DNA from: CAZRNB01 sp964601355
GTDB taxonomy: Bacteria > Planctomycetota > Phycisphaerae > Sedimentisphaerales > Anaerobacaceae
NCBI GenBank assembly: GCA_964601355.1
Contig: CAZRNB010000048.1
Span: 1-20,217, forward strand
DNA: 20,217 nt
Direction: 5' to 3'
A program made the position numbers and the translations under genes. Below are positions 1 through 6,417 of the stretch, piece by piece (positions within the stretch are counted from its first letter, which is position 1; each line of letters begins with the position of its first letter). The notes beneath the pieces are model-generated. The model had not been told where the DNA came from. It did no database searches and saw only the letters and a program-made list of their open reading frames with translations.

Positions 1-833
1 TGTAAAATGCCGACTCTGCCGGCCGTCAGTGATGCAGCATGTTTTCCGCTGGCCAATCCTCTGCCGCCTGCCTCAACGCCGATGAGCCTTACGCTCTTAT
101 CATTTACAAAGCCGGAAAAAATACCGATAGCATTACTACCGCCGCCGACACAGGCAACAACCATATCGGGCAATCTGCCAATCTGCTCAAGACACTGCTG
201 CCTTGCCTCTGTGCCGATACAGCTTTGGAAATGCTTTACGATTGTCGGATACGGATGCGGCCCGCAGGCTGAGCCGAACAGGTAAAAGGTATCCATAACG
301 TGAGCGGTCCAGTACCGAAGGGCGTCGTTGATGGCATCTTTCAATGTCCCTGTCCCTCCCTCGATTGGAATAACTTCCGCACCGCATAGCTTCATCTTGT
401 GCACGTTAACGCTTTGCCTTTCGACGTCGGTCACGCCCATAAAGATTTTTGTTTCCATGCCGAAAAGTGCGCCAATCATGGCGGTAGCCAGGCCGTGCTG
501 ACCTGCACCAGTTTCGGCGATGAACTTTGTTTTTCCCATATATTTAGCCAAAAGACCCTGGCCAAGCGTGTTGTTGACCTTATGCGCTCCACCGTGCAGA
601 AGGTCTTCACGCTTGAGATATACCTTAAAACCGACGTATTCACTGAATCTACCGGCGTAATAAAGTGGGCTGGGTCTGCCGGCATAATTTCGATAAAGCT
701 GTTCCAGCTCGGCAACAAACCGCGTGTCCTGATAAAAGCGATAAAACGCCTCTTCCAATTCCTCCAGCACCGGTATCAAGACTTCCGGCACATAAAAACC
801 GCCATAGTCACCGAATCTGCCCTTATATTTCAT
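1..833 (-). CDS. trpB: Tryptophan synthase beta chain, 3' end outside window
   Basis: TrpB joins indole, channelled from TrpA, to L-serine with PLP to make tryptophan, the last pathway step in the cytoplasm. Reading down from the ATG at 831-833 gives MKYKGRFGDYGGFYVPEVL, the usual TrpB N-terminus. The PLP-binding lysine lies in HKVNN (about Lys85, DNA 571-588), followed by the ETGAGQHG block and the phosphate-binding GGGSNAIG loop (DNA about 123-146). The frame is open to base 3, about 277 codons of the roughly 400 typical, so the C-terminus is missing only because the window ends. The start is supported by GAGGAAG a few bases upstream. It is the last visible gene of the trp operon, 68 nt after trpF; trpA may follow beyond the edge. 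Shorter open frames overlapping it on either strand are shadows. Assignment is secure. Confidence 0.96.
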   Translation of the reverse strand, partial: MKYKGRFGDYGGFYVPEVLIPVLEELEEAFYRFYQDTRFVAELEQLYRNYAGRPSPLYYAGRFSEYVGFKVYLKREDLLHGGAHKVNNTLGQGLLAKYMGKTKFIAETGAGQHGLATAMIGALFGMETKIFMGVTDVERQSVNVHKMKLCGAEVIPIEGGTGTLKDAINDALRYWTAHVMDTFYLFGSACGPHPYPTIVKHFQSCIGTEARQQCLEQIGRLPDMVVACVGGGSNAIGIFSGFVNDKSVRLIGVEAGGRGLASGKHAASLTAGRVGIL

Positions 834-842
834 ATCTTCCTC

Positions 843-900
843 GTTTCTCGATGCTCAATTCTCAACGAGTATCGAGTATCCAGCATCGAGCATTCAAGAA
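843..900 (-). repeat. Degenerate GAT/CTCG repeat tract with foldback in trpF-trpB spacer
   Basis: Nearly the whole spacer consists of variants of short units such as CTCGAT, ATACTCGAT and ATGCTCGATGCT. CTCGATGCT at 848-856 is the exact reverse complement of AGCATCGAG at 882-890, so the transcript can form a 9-bp stem. The function is unknown; it could be an mRNA hairpin between cistrons or simply slippage-derived filler DNA. Confidence 0.6.
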
Positions 901-901
901 T

Positions 902-1525
902 CTATCCTCTTAAGTGCTTTATATTATCGAATAGTTTCCTCATTTTTTGGTGGTCTTTTTTGCCAGGCTCAGATTCGACGCCGCTGCACACATCAATTCC
1001 ATAAACTCCTAATTTGACGGCGTCGGCTGCATTGTCAGGATTTATTCCACCGGCCAAAAAAACGCGTCTGCTAAAATGCCCTATAACGTTCCAGTCGAAA
1101 GACAGGCCTGTGCCGCCGTATTTATCCGGATGAAAAGCATCCAGCAAAATGGCGTCTGTGAAATAATCATCAGCCTTTTTGATGTCACTTCGGTCTTTCA
1201 CTCGCAGAGCCTTCATTACCTTGACATTATGGGTGAGCAGCTCTCTGCAGAACTGCGGGCTTTCGTCGCCATGAAGCTGAACCCAGTCTAATGAACACAG
1301 ATTTTTCGTTTCGTGGATTCGGTTTATCGAAGCATTGACAAAAATGCCTGCCAGGTCGATAAAAGCAGGCAGCTTATTGATTATGCCGACGACATCTTCA
1401 GGCTTTATGAACCTCGGACTTTTCGGATAAAAATTAAAACCTAATATATCCGCACCCATATCCAATGCTGCAGCAGCATCCTGGTAATTAGTAAGGCCGC
1501 AAATTTTAACCTTCGTTATCAACAT
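902..1525 (-). CDS. trpF: Phosphoribosylanthranilate isomerase
   Basis: TrpF converts phosphoribosylanthranilate to CdRP, an Amadori rearrangement on a single (beta/alpha)8 barrel. The 207-residue length is normal. Visible motifs in order are KICG with the general-base cysteine (Cys9), QLHGDE (84-89), LLDA with the general-acid aspartate (Asp129), the GGTG phosphate loop (137-140), LAGGINPDN (158-165) and GIDVCSGVE (176-184). It follows trpD after a 97-nt spacer and precedes trpB. I see no convincing Shine-Dalgarno before the ATG at 1525, because the upstream DNA is an A/T-rich repeat. In many bacteria trpC lies between trpD and trpF, but here it does not. Assignment is secure. Confidence 0.96.
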   Translation of the reverse strand: MLITKVKICGLTNYQDAAAALDMGADILGFNFYPKSPRFIKPEDVVGIINKLPAFIDLAGIFVNASINRIHETKNLCSLDWVQLHGDESPQFCRELLTHNVKVMKALRVKDRSDIKKADDYFTDAILLDAFHPDKYGGTGLSFDWNVIGHFSRRVFLAGGINPDNAADAVKLGVYGIDVCSGVESEPGKKDHQKMRKLFDNIKHLRG

Positions 1526-1620
1526 AAAAACTAAAAACTGAAAGTTAAAAGCTAAAAACCATAGTTAAAAATTTAAAACTTTTAAATTTTACGCTATGAT
1601 TTTGCATTTTTCGTTTTAAG
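1526..1620 (-). repeat. A/T-rich degenerate repeat with long palindrome, trpD-trpF spacer
   Basis: This spacer is made of variants of AAAACTTAAAA-like units. AAAATTTAAAA (1568-1578) and TTTTAAATTTT (1580-1590) form an exact 11-base palindrome around C1579, and CATAG (1560-1564) with CTATG (1594-1598) extends the stem. Read on the minus strand the hairpin is followed by GGTTTTTAGC, so a weak terminator or processing hairpin between trpD and trpF is possible but not shown. Confidence 0.55.
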
Positions 1621-1622
1621 TT

Positions 1623-2642
1623 TTACACTTTATTAGAAATCTCAATTAACTTCTCCAAGCATTTCAACGCATTGCCGCTGCTAATCGAGGCTTCCGCCTT
1701 AGTTAGAGCCGTGGGGAAATCATCGGCCAGACCGCCGGCGATTATCGCAGCCGCGGCGTTTAGAACCACAATATCTTTTCGAGGCCCCGTCTCTTCACCG
1801 CTTAGGATGTCCCTTAGGACCTTGGCGCTGGTCCCGGCATCGGCAACCTTCAGCTCCTGTATATTGGCAGGCTTTATTCTGAGGTCTTTCGGATCTAATT
1901 CCTTATTTATGATTTGGCCTGCTTTTAGCTCTGCCATTTTTGTCACTCCGCCTGTGCTTATTTCATCCAATCCGTCACTATGTACGATCATTGCATATTG
2001 CGTTCCCAGCAACTTAAGCGCATCGGCAACAAGCTGCATCAAGCTTTCGTCGGCGACGCCCAAGACCTGTGCCGTTGCACCGGCTGGATTTGCCAAAGGC
2101 CCAAGAATGTTAAAGACCGTTCTAAAGCCGAGACTTTTACGTATCGGCTGAACATATTTCATCGCAGGATGAAACATCGGTGCAAACATGAATCCGATAT
2201 GCGCCTTCTTTATACACTCAGCTACAATCTCAGGGCCGGCATCTATCTTAACGCCCAATTGCTCAAGCACGTCAGCCGAGCCGCAGGCGCTGGTTATGCC
2301 GCGATTGCCGTGCTTGGCGACATAAACGCCCGCCCCCGCAGCCACTATTGCAGCGGCGGTTGAGATGTTAGATGTCTTAATCGCACCTCCTCCTGTGCCG
2401 CAGGTGTCAACTAAATTATCGATGTCCACTTTTACTCTGACGGCGTGATTGCGAAGCGACTTCGCAAGCCCTGCCAATTCTGCCGAAGTTGCACCTTTCA
2501 TTTGCATCGCCGTAAGAAAAGCTGCTATTTGAGCTTCCGGCACCTGCCCCTCAAAAATTACATCCAACAGGGACATTGCCCGTTCAAAAGTCAAATTTTT
2601 TCTTTCAAGCAGTTGTTTAATATATTCAGTTATTACTGCCAC
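1623..2642 (-). CDS. trpD: Anthranilate phosphoribosyltransferase
   Basis: TrpD transfers phosphoribosyl from PRPP to anthranilate, the second committed tryptophan step. The 339 residues match the family length. The PRPP-binding DTCGTGGG lies at 79-86, the KHGNR motif at 110-114, a GSAD block at about 121-124, then ILGPLANP and the Mg-binding DGLDE. The start codon is GTG at 2640-2642, inside trpG: the two genes overlap by 17 nt in different frames, which suggests translational coupling of the synthase subunit TrpG with TrpD. No strong ribosome site is visible before the GTG, which fits coupling. There is no fusion to trpG as seen in enterobacteria. Assignment is secure. Confidence 0.96.
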   Translation of the reverse strand: MAVITEYIKQLLERKNLTFERAMSLLDVIFEGQVPEAQIAAFLTAMQMKGATSAELAGLAKSLRNHAVRVKVDIDNLVDTCGTGGGAIKTSNISTAAAIVAAGAGVYVAKHGNRGITSACGSADVLEQLGVKIDAGPEIVAECIKKAHIGFMFAPMFHPAMKYVQPIRKSLGFRTVFNILGPLANPAGATAQVLGVADESLMQLVADALKLLGTQYAMIVHSDGLDEISTGGVTKMAELKAGQIINKELDPKDLRIKPANIQELKVADAGTSAKVLRDILSGEETGPRKDIVVLNAAAAIIAGGLADDFPTALTKAEASISSGNALKCLEKLIEISNKV

Positions 2643-3246
2643 TGTTAATTCCCGAGCTTTGACGTTTAGCTGCTGCTAAAGACAGAATATTTTCGATAAC
2701 TTTTCCCCCCGCAGGAGTAAGAATGCTTTCCGGATGAAATTGCACTCCATATATGGACAGCTCTTTGTGCTGAACGCCCATAATAATCCCTTCAAACTCA
2801 GCGGTTTTCTCTAAACAACCCGGCAGGTTCAATGCTATAAGGCTGTGGTACCGACCCGCCTGAAGCGGATTTTCAATGCCGGCAAATATGCCTTTCCCAT
2901 TATGTGTCACTCTGGAGGGCTTTCCGTGCATCGGCTCCGGTGCATGGCCGATCTTTCCGCCAAAATACTGCACGATCGCCTGATGTCCCAGACACACGCC
3001 GAATATCGGCAGCCTGTCTTTGAAATAATCAATCGCCGATAGCGAAACACCAGCCGTATCAGGATTGCCCGGCCCCGGCGAAATCACAAGCAGGTCAGGA
3101 TCAAATTCATCAGCCACTTGTTTAAGCTCTTCCAGAGCGGTATCGGAGCGATACACCTTGGCCTCGCAACTGCGTTTGCAAAAATCATCCACGAGGTTGT
3201 AGGTGAACGAATCAAAGTTATCGATAAACAAAACTTTTCTGCTCAT
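2626..3246 (-). CDS. trpG: Anthranilate synthase glutamine amidotransferase subunit
   Basis: TrpG hydrolyses glutamine and passes ammonia to TrpE for anthranilate formation. It is a class I glutaminase of 206 residues. The catalytic cysteine is in GVCLGHQ (Cys85), and His171 and Glu173 lie in QFHPES. The oxyanion-region motif SPGPGNP is at 56-62, and the N-terminus shows the typical IDNFDSFTYN. AAGGAA lies just upstream of the ATG at 3244-3246. It sits 56 nt after trpE and overlaps trpD by 17 nt. It could also serve folate synthesis as PabA, since one amidotransferase sometimes serves both pathways, but its position in the trp operon favours TrpG. Confidence 0.95.
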   Translation of the reverse strand: MSRKVLFIDNFDSFTYNLVDDFCKRSCEAKVYRSDTALEELKQVADEFDPDLLVISPGPGNPDTAGVSLSAIDYFKDRLPIFGVCLGHQAIVQYFGGKIGHAPEPMHGKPSRVTHNGKGIFAGIENPLQAGRYHSLIALNLPGCLEKTAEFEGIIMGVQHKELSIYGVQFHPESILTPAGGKVIENILSLAAAKRQSSGINSGSNN

Positions 3247-3269
3247 TTCACTTATTCCTTATGTTTGGA

Positions 3270-3290
3270 CCGTCGTCGTGCCGACGACGG
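3270..3290 (-). other. Perfect 9-bp hairpin in trpE-trpG spacer
   Basis: CCGTCGTCG (3270-3278) and CGACGACGG (3282-3290) are exact reverse complements separated by three bases. No T-tract follows on either strand, so it is not an obvious terminator. It may be an mRNA processing or stabilising structure, or one copy of a dispersed GC-rich repeat. Confidence 0.5.
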
Positions 3291-3302
3291 CTAAACTTGC
3301 CA

Positions 3303-4898
3303 TTATTTTCCACGAATCGCACGCAAGCACGAATTCGCCTTGTGCTGAGTTTCTTCAAACTCGGTCTTGGGGACACTATCATGCACGATGCCGGCGCCGA
3401 CTCGAATATAAGCAGTGTGGTCTTTGACCTGCAGGCTTCTTATGGTTATGCAGCTATCGAATTGGCCGTCCACCGTCAGATAGCAAACCGCACCGCCGTA
3501 ATACCCTCGTTTTGTTCTTTCCAACAAGCGAATAATCTTCATTGCCTCGATCTTCGGAGCGCCGGTAAGCGTGCCCATGTTCATCGTGGCAAGATAAGCA
3601 CTTAATGCGTCAAGCCCAGATGCGAGTGTCCCCTTGACGTTACTAACCAAATGCTGTACCGACTCATATTTTTCAACCGTAAGAAGCTCCGTGACAATCC
3701 GGCTGCCCGGCTCAGCCACACGAGCAATGTCGTTTCTGGCCAAGTCAACTAACATCATGTGCTCTGCCAGCTCTTTGCGGTCGATTTTTAATTCGGCCTC
3801 ATACCTGAAATCCGTGTCGGGGTCTATCTTATTTCCGTCCCTGCCTCTTGGCTTCGTCCCGGCTATCGGACGAATCTCAACGCTTCGCTTTTCTGTGCCG
3901 CTGACGCGCAGGTTAAGCTCGGGGCTGGAACCCATCAGTATCGTGCTCGGCGTATTCAAATAAAACATATAAGGCGAAGGATTCACCACCCGAAGCCTCT
4001 TATAAACATCCAACGGCTCATCCGGACAAGGCTCGGCTATCGTCCTGCTCAAAACCACTTGAAATATGTCACCATCAATAATATGCTGCTTGGCATTTGT
4101 CACCATTTGTTCGTATTCCACCTGGCCGGTATCGGTGCCGCCCTGCGGCAGCTCACCTGTATATTTGTGTCCCTGTGGCGTGTCGAACCTTGCGATATTA
4201 AAATAATAATCGAAGCAGCTTTGAGCCTCCTGAATAGCTGCCTCGCGGTCGCCGTTGGTAATAATACAATTGACAACACAATAGCCTTTGCGGCTTTGGT
4301 GATCCATAAGAAAGATATTGTCGGCAAAATATAGCTCATAATCGGGATTATCGAGCAGGTCGCTTTTGCTGGCGGGAAGCTTCTCGAACTGGTCTATAAA
4401 ATCGTAGCTTATTGATCCAAGCAGGCCGCAAGTAACTCGGAAGGGTTTGCTGGCCAGTTTGAAGGCAAAGGCCACTGCACGTAAAACGTCCATTTGATTG
4501 GTTGTTTTCAAACGGGTCTGCTCATCGACCATCTGCTGCGAGTGTTTGATTTTACCTGTAATCTTTTCAGCCGAGTGCTCGACTGATTCGCAGAAATCGA
4601 AACTCGACTTCAGGCCGGACAGGTACTCGATCATTCGCCTGCCCGTCTTGCTTAAAGCCTGTATAGTAAATTTATCGCCCTTTCCGATAAGATAAAGTGC
4701 CGGCTTAGCGGTTCCGAAGCTCAGCACCTTATAACCAGCCAGATGCTCTTTAGACTCAAAAAGACAGCAGTTTCTGGTGCGTCCGTAATCACTGAGCTTA
4801 GCGAAAAAATCCACCGGCTCATCTATATCTATCTCCCGGACAATAGGTATGATCTGGCCCGGTTTTGCTCCGTGTATTATTTCTCTATAATCATCCAT
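3303..4898 (-). CDS. trpE: Anthranilate synthase component I
   Basis: TrpE makes anthranilate from chorismate with ammonia supplied by TrpG. The 531 residues fit the family. The N-terminal domain has LFES at 46-49, matching the LLES feedback segment of enteric TrpE, and NPSPYM at 306-311 is the other conserved tryptophan-contact motif, so I infer feedback inhibition by tryptophan. The chorismate-binding core shows PIAGTKPRG (344-352), the ELKIDRKELAEHMMLVDLARND block (369-390), GTLTGAPKIEAM (442-453) and the GAGIVHDS region (501-508). From memory it resembles the enteric/proteobacterial TrpE type. The ATG at 4896-4898 is preceded only by a weak GAGA. It is the first structural gene, 130 nt beyond the attenuator U-tract. 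Confidence 0.95.
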   Translation of the reverse strand: MDDYREIIHGAKPGQIIPIVREIDIDEPVDFFAKLSDYGRTRNCCLFESKEHLAGYKVLSFGTAKPALYLIGKGDKFTIQALSKTGRRMIEYLSGLKSSFDFCESVEHSAEKITGKIKHSQQMVDEQTRLKTTNQMDVLRAVAFAFKLASKPFRVTCGLLGSISYDFIDQFEKLPASKSDLLDNPDYELYFADNIFLMDHQSRKGYCVVNCIITNGDREAAIQEAQSCFDYYFNIARFDTPQGHKYTGELPQGGTDTGQVEYEQMVTNAKQHIIDGDIFQVVLSRTIAEPCPDEPLDVYKRLRVVNPSPYMFYLNTPSTILMGSSPELNLRVSGTEKRSVEIRPIAGTKPRGRDGNKIDPDTDFRYEAELKIDRKELAEHMMLVDLARNDIARVAEPGSRIVTELLTVEKYESVQHLVSNVKGTLASGLDALSAYLATMNMGTLTGAPKIEAMKIIRLLERTKRGYYGGAVCYLTVDGQFDSCITIRSLQVKDHTAYIRVGAGIVHDSVPKTEFEETQHKANSCLRAIRGK

Positions 4899-4916
4899 TT
4901 TTCATATCTCAAAAAT

Positions 4917-4994
4917 GGGGGGCAGGGATCGGGGAACAGGGTTCAGGCCGCTGCACCTTAACCCCTGAACCCTGACCCCTGAACCCTAATCCCT
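4917..4994 (-). repeat. Degenerate CAGGGTTC-type repeat forming an 11-bp stem upstream of trpE
   Basis: On the minus strand this tract is a series of AGGGTTCAGGGG-like units. CAGGGTTCAGG (4937-4947) and CCTGAACCCTG (4964-4974) are perfectly complementary. GGGG (4931-4934) and CCCC (4976-4979) extend the stem past a small bulge, with a 16-nt loop between. It lies between the trp attenuator and the trpE start codon and would fold in the readthrough mRNA about 20-30 nt before the gene. Confidence 0.6.
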
Positions 4995-5027
4995 ATTTCT
5001 TAATCGCAAATACATAAAAATACAAAT

Positions 5028-5059
5028 AAAAAAAACAACCTGCCGGTTCCGACAGGTTG
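5028..5059 (-). terminator. trp attenuator terminator (3:4 hairpin with U8)
   Basis: Read on the minus strand, CAACCTG (5059-5053) pairs with CAGGTTG (5042-5036), seven perfect pairs. A U-G pair and two further pairs extend the stem toward a GAAC tetraloop, and A/G-U pairs lengthen it at the base. Eight U's follow immediately (5035-5028). This is a textbook intrinsic terminator placed before trpE, not at the end of an operon, which points to attenuation. Confidence 0.9.
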
Positions 5060-5116
5060 CTTTCTTCACAAATCTAACAAATTATTTACAGCAAATTACC
5101 CCACACCTGCCGGATT

Positions 5117-5170
5117 CTATCCCGCAGGCCACCACCAATAATTCGCACTGTTACGATTAATTTGCCTCAT
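5117..5170 (-). CDS. trpL: trp operon leader peptide, 17 aa with three tandem Trp
   Basis: ATG at 5168-5170 opens a 17-codon frame, MRQINRNSANYWWWPAG, ending in TAG at 5117-5119. Three consecutive TGG codons occupy 5129-5137. Tryptophan is a rare residue, so a run of three in a tiny frame directly before a switchable terminator upstream of trpE is strong evidence for a sensing peptide. No Shine-Dalgarno precedes the ATG; the upstream bases are AT-rich and -10-like, so initiation may be leaderless. I expect no function for the peptide itself beyond ribosome positioning. Confidence 0.85.
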   Translation of the reverse strand: MRQINRNSANYWWWPAG

Positions 5171-5173
5171 AAT

Positions 5174-5211
5174 ATAAATAATATTGAAGCAATTTTGCTC
5201 AATCCTGTCAA
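5174..5211 (-). promoter_or_regulatory. Candidate trp operon promoter
   Basis: On the minus strand TTGACA (5211-5206) is a perfect -35. At 17-nt spacing the -10 would be TTCAAT (5188-5183); better-looking TATTAT (5183-5178) sits at 22 nt. An alternative pair is TTGAGC (5202-5197) with ATTTAT (5179-5174) at 17 nt. Each choice puts the start of transcription close to the leader ATG at 5170. The exact boxes are uncertain. Confidence 0.45.
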
Positions 5212-5277
5212 GAAAATTCGCCTAAATACTTTTCGGTATCGAACAATTTTGCCTGACCAAATAATCATCCCAAGCGG

Positions 5278-6297
5278 TTATTCCCCAACCACTGGATAGA
5301 TGGCCACCTTATTTTGATAAACCTTTGGCGGCAGCGCATTCGAGGCTGGATCAGACAATTTATCCTGAACTTCGCTTAAACTCCTCCGACGATTTGATAA
5401 GCTCCTTCTCAAATCATCCAAAGTTTTTGGAAGCTCAATTTGCTGCCTTCTCAGATTATAGAAATCCTCCGCCCGATCGCGAATCTCTGTCCCGGCCTCT
5501 TTCCTTGCCAAAGCTCCTGCTAACTCAATAGCCTGCTCGCTGAGCATTTGCTCAAGCTTGGCCAAGGTATCCTCATGTGTGACTTTAGTACCCAATTTAT
5601 ATTTCTCGATGGCAGAAACCTTCGCCTGCAAACCGGCGATTTCGACATCAAGAACACATAACATCTTGTTCAGCTCTAATATAGCTTTCTCAGCCTCATC
5701 GATGGTAAGATAATGAATCTTGCCCTTCATCTCGTCGAGCCTTGCTTCCGCAGCCTTGAGCTTTTCTTCACTATCTGAGATTTTATTTTTAATCAAAGCA
5801 ATCCCTTTTTGAAGCTCCTGCTGTTCGGTCAGAAGCTGCTGGCGATGTGTATTAGCTATGTTAGTTAAATTTTCGATGAAGGCTTGTGCCATGTTTCTGG
5901 CATCAAGCTCACTAACCGCATAAAGGCGGAAATGATAATGATTCGGCACAACGTACTCGGTTAAATTAAGCCGGCAGAAGGCCTGCGCTAACGGTATAAA
6001 ATCATGCTGTTTCTGGGACAACAGCTTTCCTGAGCTGGTATTAACCATCTTTTCCATCGCTGCAGGCTGCGTGAAATTCGGCATATAATGAGGTTGCCTT
6101 ATGAAAAGCACTGCTACGTACGTTGGTCTGATAGGCCCTCGGCCATCGCCCTGTTCGGTTATCCACTGCTGCTCCTCGCTGCTGACTTCAAATTTCAGCT
6201 CAGTTTTAGGCTGATTAGGTTCCTGGCACAGCGCAGAGGCACAAGTTAATATCACAATCAAGCCAAACAACAATCTTATTCTCTTTACGCTAACCAT
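5278..6297 (-). CDS. Exported coiled-coil protein of unknown function
   Basis: I do not recognise a family. The frame has an upstream TTG at 6303, but the ATG at 6295-6297 lies eight bases after AAGGAGAG and is the better start. The N-terminus is a secretion signal: a basic KRIR stretch, a hydrophobic LLFGLIVILTCASAL core, then CQEPNQP. The cysteine could make it a lipoprotein, though the lipobox is imperfect. About residues 145-310 are charged and heptad-like, consistent with a long coiled coil, and the tail ends in a short hydrophobic KVAIYPVVGE segment. An envelope or periplasmic structural role is the most that can be inferred. It lies 120 nt downstream of the sugar importer genes on the same strand, and its stop is about 66 nt before the trp -35 box. 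Confidence 0.75.
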   Translation of the reverse strand: MVSVKRIRLLFGLIVILTCASALCQEPNQPKTELKFEVSSEEQQWITEQGDGRGPIRPTYVAVLFIRQPHYMPNFTQPAAMEKMVNTSSGKLLSQKQHDFIPLAQAFCRLNLTEYVVPNHYHFRLYAVSELDARNMAQAFIENLTNIANTHRQQLLTEQQELQKGIALIKNKISDSEEKLKAAEARLDEMKGKIHYLTIDEAEKAILELNKMLCVLDVEIAGLQAKVSAIEKYKLGTKVTHEDTLAKLEQMLSEQAIELAGALARKEAGTEIRDRAEDFYNLRRQQIELPKTLDDLRRSLSNRRRSLSEVQDKLSDPASNALPPKVYQNKVAIYPVVGE

Positions 6298-6417
6298 GTT
6301 CAACTCTCCTTAAGAAAATTTTTTGATTTTAATTTTGCCCTGATTACTTCTTACAAGCAGTAACAATTCATGTTGTTTTTTCCAAATGGCCTGCCATTCG
6401 TTGATTTTACTTTTTAT

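Larger units (their letters stand above)
5028..5170 (-). promoter_or_regulatory. Ribosome-mediated tryptophan attenuator (trp leader)
   Basis: Four pairing segments are visible. Segment 1 (5128-5119, CCUGCGGGAU) pairs with the region 5115-5106 through CCUGC/GCAGG and GGAU/AUCC, one G-G mismatch and an AGA loop; the leader stop codon lies in this hairpin. Segment 2 (5113-5105, CCGGCAGGU) is fully complementary, with one G-U pair, to segment 3 (5057-5049, ACCUGUCGG). Segment 4 (5046-5038) repeats the same CCGGCAGGU and forms the terminator with segment 3. The three Trp codons (5137-5129) directly precede segment 1. A ribosome stalled there would mask segment 1 and free segment 2 to pair with 3, giving readthrough into trpE. 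A ribosome reaching the stop codon masks segment 2 and permits termination. Confidence 0.88.

Noticed and set aside
187..387. Minus-strand open frame over trpB
   Set aside because: It lies in another frame of clearly coding trpB sequence and shows no family features.
1672..2151. Plus-strand 159-codon open frame
   Set aside because: It is the antisense shadow of trpD, low-complexity in sequence and without its own ribosome site.
5028..5170. T-box or TRAP-type control of trp
   Set aside because: No T-box sequence or specifier loop and no spaced GAG/UAG triplet array is visible; the Trp-codon run and four-segment pairing explain the region better.
6304..6417. Small hairpin AATGG/CCATT near 6390 as importer terminator
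   Set aside because: The stem is only five or six pairs and on the minus strand is followed by A's rather than T's.
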